Shown: in pieces, positions 23,691-35,636 of the stretch
Layout: every line of letters begins with the position of its first letter
Numbering within the stretch: position 1 is the first letter of the stretch
NCBI GenBank assembly: GCA_025094145.1
Contig: JALLLS010000030.1
Span: forward strand, 1-64,000
Origin: Spinellus fusiger
Taxonomy: Eukaryota; Mucoromycota; Mucoromycetes; Mucorales; Phycomycetaceae
DNA: 64,000 bases
Direction: 5' to 3'
The notes under the pieces: generated by a model
Seen by the model: the letters and a program-made list of their open reading frames with translations, nothing else
Told to the model about the DNA's origin: nothing
Database searches by the model: none
Position numbers and translations under genes: made by a program

Positions 23691-25717
23691 ATGAGTTCTT
23701 TTCTTACCCTCACACCTCAAGCACAGGAAGAATTGGTTTCTTCTGCCATTGATTGGGCACTGGCCCACGGTCTTGTTGTCCGCCCCACAGCAGAGAACCA
23801 GACACTGTTCACTAGTACTTCAGTGACAAACCACGCTCCTTTTGCTCTGTACCCGACACCCTTTCCCAAAGAAGAATTCGAAAAGGCCAAAGAACTACAG
23901 CAGCCATGGAACGCACTTATTCATAAAATGAGTGAGGATGAAAGTCTTATTACTGAAGTTATGGAAAGGTAAAAAGAATGTTCAACAGCACACCAGACAT
24001 AGTCACTAGTATAAAAGAAAAGGTGGCTGACTGTGGAATTTGCATAGTTTGTCCAAGATTGATGATTTTATGAGAGAATTGTATTCCATCTATCTTACAG
24101 TGAAAAAAGAAGGTCCTGCTCAGGTAAGATTTCTACTCTTCTTTGATGAATAAAAGAACAAGAGGGGGATACATAAGAGTCAGTCAGTCAGTCAGTCAGT
24201 CAGTCAATCAGTCAGACATGCATAGTAAACATCCTCTCCCTTTCTATCTCTATCTATCTACAAGTCTGCTGTCTTGGGCATTAATCGCTGTGACTACTTA
24301 TTACATGCTGCTCAAGGGAAAGGTGCGGAAACTGCGCGTATTCAGCAGGTGGAATTCAACACCATTTCCTCTAGCTTTGGTAGTCTGAGCACAAGAACCA
24401 GTGAACTGCATCGGTAATTACAGTAGAGCCCACAACAGAGGCTCATTTGTTCTTTCTTTCTTTCTTTCTTTACTAGCTATCTTCTCAGTACTCTGGAGGG
24501 CTATGCTGGGAGTCAGATCAAACTAGACCAGTTGCCTGAAAATAGAGCAGTAGAATCCATTGCAGATGGTATTGCCAGTGCATGGGAGCATTATGGAAAG
24601 CCAGAGTGAGTCAGGACTTTTTTTCTTTCTTTCTTTTCCTTTGTGTGTGTTGCTCATGTGTATGTATGATAGTGCGTATGTGCTGATGGTCATCCAGCCT
24701 GGAGAGAGAAATGTGTTTGACCAGAGATGGATCGAATACAGTCTGGCCACACAGTAAGAGATATATAAAAGAGAAGGCTGGTGTGAAGGTCTAACAGAAT
24801 ACATGTACTATGTGTACAGTCACGGCATCCGTCTTATTAGACGCAGCTTGGCACAAATTGAGGCGTCAGGAACACTAGACCCCATCACAAAGGCACTGAC
24901 GATGTAAGACAGTCAACTCATAGTCACCATGCAATCCATAGGTATTCATTCTTGAGGATCTTATTAGTGATGGACATGACATTGCAGTGACTTACTTCCG
25001 TGCTGGCTATGGTCCAGAAGACTACCACAGTAAAAAGGTATTTAAGAGGGGTCTGTGGATCACATTTGGCTTATGACTCCATTGTCTAATAGGAATGGGA
25101 TGCAAGACTGAAGTTGGAGCGTTCTCTCTCTATCAAATGTCCCAACATTGCTTACCAGATTGTGGGTGGCAAGAAAGTACAGCAAGTTCTGGCAGTGCCT
25201 GGTCGTCTTGAGCTTTATGTTGATGTGTCTACTGCTGATTTACTAAGAGAGTCCTTCACGGGTCTCTACCCTCTTGATGACTCACCCGAAGGACTCAAGG
25301 CATATGAGGAAGCCCTTTGTCATCCTGAGGCCTATGTATTGAAGCCTCAAAGAGAAGGCGGAGGGAACAACTTTTATGGAGAGGACATTGTCACTCAACT
25401 CACAACACTCACAGCTGAAGAGCGCAATGCCTACATCCTCATGGATCTTATTCAAAGTCCTCCCTGTAGAAACTTGATGGTACGCGAAGGATCCATCATT
25501 GACACTGAGGTAGTGAGTGAGCTGGGTATCTATGGTGTCTATCTAAGGTAGGCAATTCCTACTCTAGTGGAGACTACTTACACTCTATTCTAGTGATGGA
25601 AACAAGGCATTAGTAAACACTGTTGCTGGTCACTTGTTGCGTACAAAAAGCCATGCAACAAATGAAGGAGGAGTGGCAGCAGGATTTGCAGTCATTGATA
25701 GTCCTTTGTTGATTTAG
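23691..25717 (+). CDS. GSH2: Glutathione synthetase
   Basis: This enzyme is ATP-dependent and joins gamma-glutamylcysteine to glycine, the last step of glutathione synthesis in the cytosol. It has the eukaryotic GSH synthetase layout. The N-terminal region (LTPQAQEELVSSAIDWALAH) is followed by KQVEFNTISSSFG-type substrate residues (QVEFNTISSSF near 24350), and AVTYFRAGYGPEDY. The ATP-grasp part follows, with CPNIAYQIVGGKKVQQ, YVLKPQREGGGNNFYGEDI (the glycine-rich lid) and the end LLRTKSHATNEGGVAAGF. Seven or more short introns are required; the one at about 24130-24265 contains a (CAGT)n run. The ATG at 23691 is chosen because the six codons upstream are not conserved. Length is about 480 residues, normal for the family. 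Confidence 0.95.
24180..24214 (+). repeat. (GTCA)n microsatellite in GSH2 intron
   Basis: About eight tetranucleotide copies with one variant lie within an intron of the glutathione synthetase gene. Confidence 0.8.
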
Positions 25718-28313
25718 ATGGATAGGACTCTCTCCACCAGCCTATCCATCTACAACACAGTATACCATAGGCACATGGAGAAGTATATTACTAGATCTAC
25801 ACACCTATACAATAAATGAGAAATAGAACCTATCAAGAACAGCAGAAACAACCCCGTCATTGGATCGTCTGTTTGTTCCACAAGAAACCATTCTTTTGGC
25901 TGTGGAGAGAGTAGCACAGCGAGTCCCATTGTACTTCATGACCAAGAAAATGACAGTCTGTGGCATTCTTCCTATAGAGTTAAAACAGCGACAGATGGGA
26001 GGGGAGACAAGTCAGAGATGGAGGGGGCACAGAGGTGGGTGTCTCCAGTGCATAAAGCATTTCACACTCAGATACTTATCTGTCCAATGATAATGATAAC
26101 AAAGACAGAAGCATAGTCATAAGCAGTAGAACAAGAGTCGTTGTAGGGTCTACAAAAGAAGAAGAGTATGTGTTGAATCCAATACAGTTTATATTTAGAA
26201 TAGACTGTTGCTATTACTATTGATTATTCTATTAAAAGAGGAATAGCATCCATCCACACCCCATCAGAAGTGAGTCAGTGAGTTCTACAGTGAGTTCTAC
26301 AGTGAGTTCTACAGTGAGTTCTACAGTGAATTCTACAGTGAGTTCTACAGTGAGTTCTACAGTGAGTTCTACAGTGAATTCTACAGTGAGTTCTACAGTG
26401 AGTTCTACAGTGAGTTCTACAGTGAGTTCTACAGTGAGTTCTACAGTGAATTCTACAGTGAATTCTACAGTGGTTTGATGACCCAATTATAAACACTCCT
26501 ATATTTACACTATTTTCCCTACCATCAATACCACTCCTTTATTTGCATCACTTCCTTGTCACTGATCATACACTTCTTTATTATTCATATAGCATTTCAT
26601 ACTTAGCAATTAGATAGTAGCTTAGAGACACCAGTATAAATACTTATCTAATTGTCATTAATAAATCTGCATTCTGATATCTGCTATCAGCCTATACTAT
26701 CTACCATATCTTGTCTTATTCGCACAACACCTAGTACCTTCTTCCTACCTGTTCCGAGTGATCCCTTACAAGTGGTTTCTCTTTAATAGACACTATGCAT
26801 GTTACTATAGAGATAAAAGATAACCATCTTCTCATTATTATTTGATTGTTATTATTCAACTAAATTCAAGATACTGCACTGTATACTAATAACAACATAT
26901 AAACTATAACAGAAAGGTCTACACATGTTAGTCTAATAGAAATATACCAATGAAGCAAATTCACACTCGGGTGTTATTTGACTGAAATTATAACTGCCAC
27001 TCAGTGTGAATATCTTTTATGGATTTTACCTATCATTGCCAGTTAGTCTAAAATGCCTGTACTTTCTATTAGGATTTTATTAGGAGTAAAAGGGGTTTTT
27101 ATTGGTAAAATGGGTTTCATTGGCTTATTCCGTCTTTATTGACTTGTTCCAAGACTGTACATTTTAGTAAAGTGTGTATTAGCAAACGTGTTTTTTCTCA
27201 AGCACAAGAAAAGAAGAGAATACAACTCTCCTTTATGTGTGTGTGTGTGTGTTTTCTTGAGTCAATAAATAAGAGTGTTCCTACTATTATGTCCAGTGTG
27301 TAGTATAGAGACAGAAGACCCTTTTGCTTCTTTTTTGATGATTAACAGCTAATGATATTGACATTAGTTTTGTATGAGTGATCTACTATAGTTTTAGGCA
27401 TTGATGGGATGCTAAATTGATGGGATGCTAAATTGATGGGATGATAGAACGATGGAACGATAGATACATAGCTAAATGCACTTCACTAGGCCACTTCTAT
27501 TCTCATGTGGGCTTACTCTCTTTTTTTCCATGTCTCAGCATCCATTGGATTCAGAGTAGCGCCATTTCTCCATAAAAGGCCTCATCAACATTGCGGAACC
27601 CGGAAGAACTCCCCTTTGTAGCCGTCTTTTTTTATTTTATTTTTTATTTTAACTTTATTATTCTTTGCATACATTTATTGCCTGATGAGTGGTGTGTTTA
27701 TTTATTTATGTAGATGTGAGGTGTGGATGTGTGCTATTCTTAGGTCTAGAATGGCCCACTTTACACTCTATGTTTCTTATTTTGTGTATGTGATGTACTG
27801 AGAATATTCTGCTCTAATCACTGCACTCTGCTCTAATCACTGCACTCTGCTCTAATCATTGATCATGCTAGTAGATGGGTCTGTGTTTTCCTGTGCTGCA
27901 TTTCAGACATAGGAAATGTGCCTGTGAATCCAGGGTAGGTGCCTTGAGAACAGACATTGGCTGCCATTGATTGGGCTTCAAGTCTATTCCTTACAAGACA
28001 TCACACATGAGGACACCCTTCTCACGCCATATTTTCCTAGTATAGAAACCCAGGCCTACTGACAAATAGAAAAGAAGAGGAGAAAAAGGCATAGTTACTT
28101 TTACTCAGAAACATGCTATTGAGAAATGTCGTACTGCATAATTTATTATCATCTGATGGCCTTGGGGTCGTCTGACACTGTGACCATTCCCACTACATTA
28201 AAAATGTCACTTTCTGTGCCCTTATTTTACTTTATATTTCTTCCACTCCACTCCACTCCACTCCACTCCACTCCACTCCATCTTATTTGTATTCTTCATA
28301 TACCTGCAGAAGT
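25718..28313. other. Gene-poor gap with minisatellite
   Basis: About 2.6 kb between GSH2 and the Stf2-like gene. It contains a 76-codon frame (25860-26090) that I do not recognise, the 12 bp minisatellite (26278-26469), and otherwise unstructured AT-moderate sequence. A tgatgggatgctaaat direct repeat lies at about 27399-27440, a (GT)n run at 27238-27251, a gctctaatcactgcact triplication at about 27810-27858, and a CCACT run before the next ATG (28243-28280). Confidence 0.55.
26278..26469 (+). repeat. 12 bp minisatellite, GTGARTTCTACA x16
   Basis: Sixteen uninterrupted units of gtgagttctaca occur, with four variant units reading gtgaattctaca. The order (G = standard, A = variant) is GGGGA GGGAG GGGGA A. 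Because 12 is a multiple of 3, the array stays open in several frames on both strands and makes spurious repeat ORFs. Confidence 0.95.
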
Positions 28314-28986
28314 ATGACCCGTACCAAGGAATCCGGCACCCACTTTCGTCATGAACACCACACATCACGGTAAGGAATAGGGAATAAAGAGTGTTCTATA
28401 GGACTGACATTGGAGTAGCAATGGCATTTCAGATGTCCGTAATTTAGTCAAGAAATCAGGCGGAGGATTAGCCAACTGGGGTATGCTTGGAGAAGAAGTG
28501 GTGGATCTTGCACTTTATGAGTAAGTTGGGATTCATTGGTTGCTGTGGATCTGTTTTCTCTGAGCTAATCACACACACACACAGAACACAGGGCACATCA
28601 GTGGATCCACAGGTGCGGGGGTTGGGTCATAAACTCAAGGTCAGTCAGCAAGACATAGTTCTATAGCTATGATAGGATAAGATAGGATAGGATATAATAC
28701 ACGATATCTTATTGCACTCTATCTTATTGCACTCTATCTTGTGCTTAGTTGGTGGATGAGGAGACTTTTCATTCCCTACGTCATCCTGAACAAGAGGTAC
28801 AGCTGTGACTCCTGTGGTGGGTGTTGATCTTGTTCGTGTCCTATCTATGCTGTGGATCCCTTTCTAATACAGAGTCGCCGTCCTGGGCTTATCTCTCCTC
28901 ATCTCTCTGCTGATTTTGCTGTCTATAATAATAAAATATACATGTCTTTCCTTACATTCTCTTTCCTTGGGTACGTGTGCCTGTAG
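28314..28986 (+). CDS. Stf2/Tma10-like small protein (spliced)
   Basis: Five exons assemble into a protein of about 130 residues. It begins MTRTKESGTHFRHEHHTSR and continues VRNLVKKSGGGLANWGMLGE and VVDLALYETQGTSVDPQVRG. The MTRT start and the KKxGxGxxNWGxxGEE core match the fungal Stf2/Tma10 family (yeast F1F0-ATPase stabilising factor and ribosome-associated homologue, also linked to desiccation tolerance). Introns are GT-AG at about 28371-28431, 28520-28584, 28640-28748 and 28798-28872. The last exon (LISPHLSADFAVYNNKIYM) is less conserved, so the C-terminus is uncertain. Function is inferred only from the core motif. Confidence 0.7.
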
Positions 28987-29012
28987 TCTATGAAAAGAAG
29001 CAGGTGGAACTG

Positions 29013-29904
29013 TCAGTTGTTTATTGACTGTTCTAATAAAAGCCGTTTCTTCTTCATCAATCTACGGTACTCTTCTTCTAAGCATTTTAACGTATGTATT
29101 CTATTGGCCTGTTCTATCAGTTGTACAATGCCTGTGTGTAGAAAACAGTACAGAACAGCATAAAGGTAAGATGGTCTGTTTCATTTCGCTGGATGGAGTC
29201 TGTCCATCTCTATCCATCTCTATCCATCTCTATCCATCTCTATCCATCTCTATCCATCTCTATCCATCTATTTCTGACTGTAAAGGGTACCTGTGTTAAA
29301 GCGAGACTGTGAAGTACGAAGCGACGAAGAAACAAGAAACCCAAACCAGCGCAGTGGATCCTTACTAGTGGCTTCTTTTTTCTGCTTCTCATTCATCTCA
29401 TATTCATCTGCTGTGGAGTGCTCTTCAGGAACCCATTCTGACTTGTCTGTCTTGTGTTTTGAGACTCCTCCTTCTCCTCCTCTTCTTCTTATTCTATCTG
29501 TGGCTACTGCCTCTCTGGTGGTGACCTGTGCTGTGGTGGGTCGAGAAATACTAAACTGTGAGTTCTCCTGTATCTGACTACGACAACAATCAGTCTTTCT
29601 ACAATACACAGCCTTGCCTTGTTGTGCTTACACTTGGAACTGGGCCTTCATGCGTTCGTCATAGGATGACTGTGAAACAACAATAGACCCCATAGAGTAC
29701 TTGGCTTGAGCAAGGTCCAAAAAACCCTTTTTTTTTGTATTTAATAGTGGATAAGCTACTGTTACTGATAGAGTAGAGTTCATCTACCTGTTGAAAGTCA
29801 TGACTACAGGACTGCCACTTTTTACTGTATTCCTCCAACTCTGATAGGTATTCCAGCGTAATTATGTCTAGTTGCTGACAGATACTTTCTAATGTGTCTG
29901 TCAT
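29013..29904 (-). CDS. Vma22/CCDC115-like V-ATPase assembly factor
   Basis: Four exons join. They read MTDTLESICQQLDIITLEYL...DFQQ; then GFLDLAQAKYSMGSIVVSQS; then an acidic/basic linker ending KDPLRWFGFLVSSSLRTSQS; and a last exon of helical residues IVQLIEQANRIHTLKCLEEE to a stop at 29013. The GF-LAxAxYxMG block and the DPLRWFGxLVxxSLRxxQxxF block are the hallmarks of CCDC115 and yeast Vma22, ER factors for V-ATPase Vo assembly. The introns are about 29787-29732 (acceptor within an A run), 29635-29582 and 29296-29143. The last one contains the tctatccatc repeat array. Total length is about 180 residues. It is convergent with the Stf2-like gene, with only 26 bp between stop codons. Confidence 0.8.
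29205..29272 (+). repeat. TCTATCCATC repeat inside VMA22 intron
   Basis: About six tandem copies of a tctatccatc 10-mer lie in the last intron of the Vma22-like gene (read on the minus strand). It explains the Ile/Ser/Tyr/Pro repeat peptide seen on the plus strand. Confidence 0.85.
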
Positions 29905-30463
29905 GGTGTGGACACTACTAAAGACACTTGAGCAAACACAGGCGACTCTTTCTCCTTGGACTGTCTTGAAATGGTAGGGATAAAAAGACAACATTGAAAC
30001 ACCGACATTAGCCGTAGAAATGAGTGGGTGGCAGCAGTGTTGCCTGTGGATTGAAAATTGCTTATGTATGAAAAATACAACATGCAAACCTTGGCCTAAT
30101 CCAAAGAAACTATAGACACTCCAAGGGAAGAAGGAAAAATAATAAAGACGGACTTGGAATAGTGCTGTGATTCTACCAAGGCACATGTCCATAGATGGAA
30201 AGAGTGACCTTTGGTAGATTTGCATGACGTAGAGAAGAGTGAAGGAGAAGAGCGCAAGAGAAACGTACCTGTGACCGTGGCATCCCATTACTATTCACTA
30301 TTTCTTAAAGTATATAACTACTAAAATAGGAAATGGTACAGATATCACTTACTATATTCATCCATCAATAAAAAATAATATAAGATAAAAGATATTACTG
30401 CTATTTGTTTTGTTTTGTTTTGTTTTGTTTTTCTTCTTCTAATTCAATAGCTGCTTGTTCTTT
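29905..30463. other. Divergent 5' region of VMA22-like and FUSC genes
   Basis: This 559 bp stretch carries an open minus-strand frame (to 30288) in line with VMA22. It begins ATGGGATGCCACGGTCACAG followed by a consensus gtacgt donor, so a small extra gene or a 5' leader exon is possible. I do not recognise any product. A TTTTG run lies at 30405-30430 near the FUSC start. Confidence 0.4.
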
Positions 30464-33400
30464 ATGGATATTCCATCCTCACCAAGTAGACTGCCACGCA
30501 ATGCAGCCCTCTTATCGAGTGGGGACTCTCATGGAGGCCTATTCTCAACGTCACCCATGTCACTAGGAGAGGATAGTTTCCAGTCATTCAGCCAACTCAA
30601 CAGCTTCAAATACCACCGACCTTCTCTTATAGACGAAGCAGAAGTCGTACTTGATGATGGAAGTCTTCAGAAACGTACAGTTTCTCTCTCTACTATTCCC
30701 GAAGCTATGCACTACGAGAATAATGAGAACAATGAGAACAATGAAGCCAATGGATGGGATAGGTAAAGAGAAAGGGTAGCACAAGTCATTGACATAGCCT
30801 ACAGCCAAGATCCCGCTACAGTGCCTTTGTTAAAAAGCAAGGCACCATCGTATTCAAGTGTCCACCAAGCATTCTCTTCCTCGGACTCCTCCTCTTCTGA
30901 TAGTGATTCCGACGCACCCTTCTTTCCTGCAGGTCGCAAACGCCACAACAAACACTGTTCCAAGTCACTCCACTCTTACCACGAGTCCAATCGGTACTGG
31001 CGCTATCTCAAGGCCATCTACAAACAATTTTCTTCTTATCTTATCCTGATCCCTCAACACCGTCTAGTGCTCAAATGCTCTTTTGCCTACTTCTTGGCTT
31101 CTTTGTTTACATTTGTGCCTCAACTCAATGCTCTCATTGGCAACAACCGCACCTCAAGCCATATTGTAGCTACAGCCACTGTCTTTTTCAATCCAGCAAA
31201 GACATTGGGTGGAATGATGGAGGCAGCTGTCTATGGATGGGGCTATACTGCATTTGCTCTTCTTATCTGTCTAGGATCCATGGTGACCACAGACTATTTT
31301 GTAGATAAGGACATGGCCACCTTGGCTCATGTTATTTCTCTTCTTGTATGGCTGGTACTTCCTACATTTATTGTTTCTTTTCTCAAGGCCCATTGGAACA
31401 AACCTCCTGTAGCTACAGGTAACCTAATGACGCAGAGGAAGAAAAAGAAAAAAAAACAAGGAGAGAATAGGCAAGACTTACTGTTTGTGGTATAGCCTCT
31501 AGTTTGTTTTTTATCATCCTTTTCATCATTGTTGTTCGTGAGGGATCTGCCAACAGAGGAGATTTCGATACAACAAGAATCCAGCAAATCACACTAGCAG
31601 TTGCTGTGGGCACTCTGATTACAGTCACCTGCTGCATCTTATTCTGGCCTATTTCTGCAGCCAACAAACTAAAGTAGGTTCTGATACTGCAGGAAATAGA
31701 AGGCATAGTAGAATAGGGAAGACGATAAGGGATCTCACATGGTTTTCACCTGTACCTTCTAGGAAGGATCTTGAGGCTACACTGGGATCCTATTGTGTTT
31801 TACTTAAGCTGCTTACAAAGACATTCTTGCTGGACGATGACCTTCCTGAATTCAAAGCAAACAGAACTCTACAAGCAGCCATTGAGTCCCATAGAAGTAG
31901 TTTTACTGCTTTACAGAAATCACTCAAAGAGGCCAAACTAGAGTCTTTATGGAATAGTGAGATGCGTGGAAGAGAAGAGGAGTATGATAGGGTGATCAAA
32001 AGTATGCAGCGATTGGCACAATATGTGGGGGGTTTACGTAGTTCGTGTGGTCTTCAATTCGAGGTAATGAGTGCTACCACAGGCCTTCAGAGTTATTCTC
32101 GGAGAAACAAAAACACCTCGGAATCTTCATGGAACATTCGTGCTGGATACCGTCGTCGTAAACTAGAGAATGAAATGAGACGTCAAAAATCCTCCATGTC
32201 GCCCTTGGTGGATGAAGACACTACAGCAGAAGACACTCGGTCTTTTTTCAACTCCATCTCTGTCTTGAGTGATCTCAACTCCTCTACTCGTTCTGAGCTC
32301 TTCTTGGAAGAAGAGGCTGGCAAGGACAATAGATCATTGATTGAGTTTATTCAAACGATTCGACAACCACTAAAGTCGCTTGCCTTTACATGCAAACAGA
32401 CCATTCTTCATCTTCAAAGAAATTTTAGTACTTCTCCCGTAGGAGAAAAGACTCCCAGTTTTAAAACACTCAAGGATAATCTGACCAAGGCCATCTCTCT
32501 GTTTGAAGCATCTCAAAAAAAGGCCGTAGAGCGTCTGCATAGTCACAGATTGCGTCAGTTGCGTGCTGATACATTTCAAAACAACTTTGCTCCTGGCGAT
32601 GAAGTGTTTTTGGTCTATTTTTTTGTATTTAATATGATAGAGTTTGCACGTGAATTGATATGTTTGACAGAGTCAATGGAAGCTTTATTGGATGATGCTT
32701 CAAAGAAAAGCATTTGGTCTTTGTTGATGTTTTGGCGCGTGGAAAAAGGTAAGTTTTTATTTTTTTATTTTATTTTATTTTATTTTATTTTATTTTATTT
32801 TATTTTTTTGAGTAGTGTGATCACCAACTTGGGCTATTTCTAACCTTTTTGCTAAAGGGCCCAGCGTACACAGACGTCGCCTATCTCTGAATGGATTCAC
32901 ACCCAATGAGCGTAATATGGCAAATACATTACATACACCAGATCCAAAGACAAAATGGAGAAAATTCTTTATTAGCATCTGGATGACATTTTCACTCTTT
33001 AAGTTACAAAAGGTTCGCTATGCTACAAAAGCTGCTATTGCTGCTACGCTTCTTGCTGTGCCTGCCTTTTTGAGCTCTACAGGTGGTTGGTTCCGTGAAT
33101 ATCGTATGGAATGGGCCTTGGTTACTGTAAGTAACTGCAATCAACAATGGATAATCTAATGCTATATTTATGTGTATCTATTATTATTAACTATTCATTA
33201 TTATTATTAAAAAGGTAATGGTGGTAATGACACCTACAGTGGGGGGTACAAATCTTGTGGCTGTGCATCGTATCTTTTCTACCATTCTTGGTTGTTTTTC
33301 TGCCATGTTCCTTTACCAACTGTTTCCAGGAGATCCTGTGGCATTGTCTTTTCTTACTTGGCTCTTTTCTGTTCCAAATTTCTGGCTAATCTTGAACCAC

Positions 33401-34471
33401 AAACATGGCAAATTTGGACAATTCACTCTCCTTGCCTATAACCTTGTCATGCTTAACAAGTACAACGACCGCAATGAAAACACAATTGAAGTATGGCAAC
33501 TTGCTCTTCAGCGCTGTTTTGCTATTCTTGCTGGTGTGGCAGGTGGTCTGATTGCTACTTCCTATGTTTGGCCCTATGAAGCACGTGTAGAACTCCGTAA
33601 AGGTCTCTCTGACTTTCTGTTACGACTTGCCTGGCTCTATCAAAAACTAGTTTCTCTTTATTCAGAACGACCCAATGAACATTGTCAACAGTATGAGGCA
33701 GCAGCAAATGCTCTTTATCGTGTTCAACAATTAGATACGAATGCTTCTGAAACACAAATACTGACGGCAGAAAGTCAACGGCAATTTGCTACACGATCCT
33801 TCATGGACCTTGAACTTCACTTGCAGCGCTCTCTTTTGGATCTTCAGGAACTTCTTGCTCAGACACCCAATGAACCTCGATTGAAAGGTGCATTTCCTGT
33901 GGATACATATCGCACTATTCTAGGGTCTTGCCAGAATATTGTGGATAAGTTTCTTTCAATGCGCACTGTGGTTTTGAAGGATGCTTGGTATGAAGAAGTT
34001 CAAAGAAACTTTATCATGCCTGCCAATCAAGAACGACGAGAGATGGTGGGCAATGTATTACTCTACTTTTACCTACTTGCATCTGCACTACGCCTCAAAA
34101 CACCTCTGCCACCGTATTTCCCACCTGCACGTCAAGCATGGAAGTCTTTACTAGCAAAGTTAAGGGAGATGCCTGTTGTAAAATCAAGGCAGATGTTGGA
34201 AAAGGACAATGTCTATATGTTTTACTATGCCTATGTGACAATGATGGAGGATATCATTCGAGAGCTGGATAAGGTAAAAAAAAAGGCCTTTTTATAGATA
34301 GGGTATCTATCGTACACAGTGAATTGTGTGCGTGTGTATAATTATATGTGGAACTCACACCTTGTGTTTGTATTATAGTTAGGGGACAACATGTCACAAT
34401 TGTTTGGATCTCTTGTACCAGGAGATCAATGGGAGCGTCTATTCGAAACATTTGAAGCAGAACACGCCTAA
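30464..34471 (+). CDS. FUSC/BRE4-like multi-pass membrane protein
   Basis: This is a large fungal membrane protein of the aromatic-acid-exporter-like (FUSC, DUF2421) group that includes Bre4, linked to brefeldin A sensitivity. An N-terminal Ser-rich cytosolic part (DIPSSPSRLPRNAALLSS; EAFSSSDSSSSDSDSD-like acidic serine run near 30880) precedes the first hydrophobic cluster: LVLKCSFAYFLASLFTFVPQL, then IVATATVFFNPAKTLGGMME. A middle helical cytosolic region (31827-32750) leads to the second cluster (KVRYATKAAIAATLLAVPAF, then VMVVMTPTVGGTNLVAVHRI and VWQLALQRCFAILAGVAGGL). A DUF2421-like C-terminal helical part follows, to FGSLVPGDQWERLFETFEAE. Several introns are present, one with a TTTTA repeat (32757-32806). 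Transported substrate is unknown. Confidence 0.85.
32757..32806 (+). repeat. (TTTTA)n repeat in FUSC intron
   Basis: About nine copies of the pentanucleotide fill most of an intron that begins gtaagt at about 32749. Confidence 0.85.
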
Positions 34472-35019
34472 CATGTAGCAACATTAGGTAGTCTCATGAA
34501 ATCAGGATAAAAAGATCATACACTTCACTGTTTACTATTCATAATATGTTAACCTACAGAATTCAAATTACATTTTATATATTATCATTTTACATATTAA
34601 AGAAAAGGAAGTAAATCTTCTTAAACTCCTTCTAGACTCATTCATGTAGTATTCAAAGCAGGAAACAAACAAACACATTTTTATCAGTAGGGTAGCTCTT
34701 TTGTCTAATCTGTTAGTGAACATTAAGCCTTATAACAAAACAAAAAACATAATTGATACAATAACCGATTTTTTTTCTATAGAAAGACTATATTCTACAA
34801 TCTAAATAATTACTTTTACAGATATATTTTTGTCATAAATACAACTAGTTACACCCCATTGAATTTAATATTTTTGAATATGAATATCAGGACGAAATAT
34901 TTAGGATATGTTCAACATCAAATAAAACACTCCACATTTGATATAGAGGTTTCAAACTTTCACACAATAAAGCTCAACATCTTTCATTATAGAAAATAAT
35001 AATAATAATAATAATATAG

Positions 35020-35636
35020 TTAATATTTTGTATGGCCTCCTTTGGTATCTATAACTGACTGGCATTTATCTGTCATACTCAGAACTCATTGTTGTGCAAG
35101 TTCAACACCAACCCTCTCCTACTCTTCTGCAAGTAGAGCCTTTGAACCTTTTAAATTGGTAATAGATACCCTTCTTTCTTCAATTTGTCTTTCCAAGGCC
35201 CACCAAATGCGTTCAATTGGGTTTAATTTAATAATTTGTGTGGACCAGTACTCAAAGAACCCTAGTTTGATGTGTCTCATTCTATTTTGCAGTTAAGTCT
35301 GGCTTGTGATCTACATAAAAAGATCCAAACCTTAAATAATTGTAGTAACTGATAAGAGTGTTTCTACACACATCCACCTCAAACTCCAACATATCCAATT
35401 TCAGCTGATTGTATGGGGCAAATGAGTCATTTCTAATGACCTTTTCCAGGTGTCTAAAATCCTTCTCACTGGCTTTTTCTTTTCTTTCATGTTTTTCATG
35501 ACTCTTTAAACACATTGGTGACCCACGTTCTTTGATGTTTCTGATACTATTTTGAACTGTGAGATTTTTCATCTCAACTACGTTTGCGATGATAGTCAAT
35601 TTTAACCCAGCCTTCAACAGGCAATAAATGCCCCAT
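35020..35636 (-). pseudogene. Tc1/mariner transposase relic (deleted, frameshifted)
   Basis: Read on the minus strand, the N-terminal part (MGHLLPVEGW, then LTVQNSIRNIKERGSPM and RHLEKVIRNDSFAPYNQLKL) matches Tc1-type helix-turn-helix DNA-binding domains. It continues VDVCRNTLISYYNYLRFGSF. After LTAK near 35282 the frame shifts and the catalytic core is missing. It resumes with LNPIERIWWALERQIEERR and SITNLKGSKALLAEE, the C-terminal Tc1 block with the last catalytic region, and ends GGHTKY at 35020. Internal stops and a deleted centre show it is dead. Full Tc1 genes are about 1 kb; this is about 0.6 kb. An (AAT)n run sits just beyond its C-terminal end. Confidence 0.8.

Noticed and set aside
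26232..26496. Repeat-protein genes (VELT or STVS repeats) on either strand
   Set aside because: They are translations of a 12 bp minisatellite with no unique flanking coding sequence.
29659..29789. Frameshift in the VMA22-like gene at the A9/T6 run
   Set aside because: A 56-nt GT-AG intron ending in that A run restores the conserved GFLDLAQAKYSMG block, so no error is needed.
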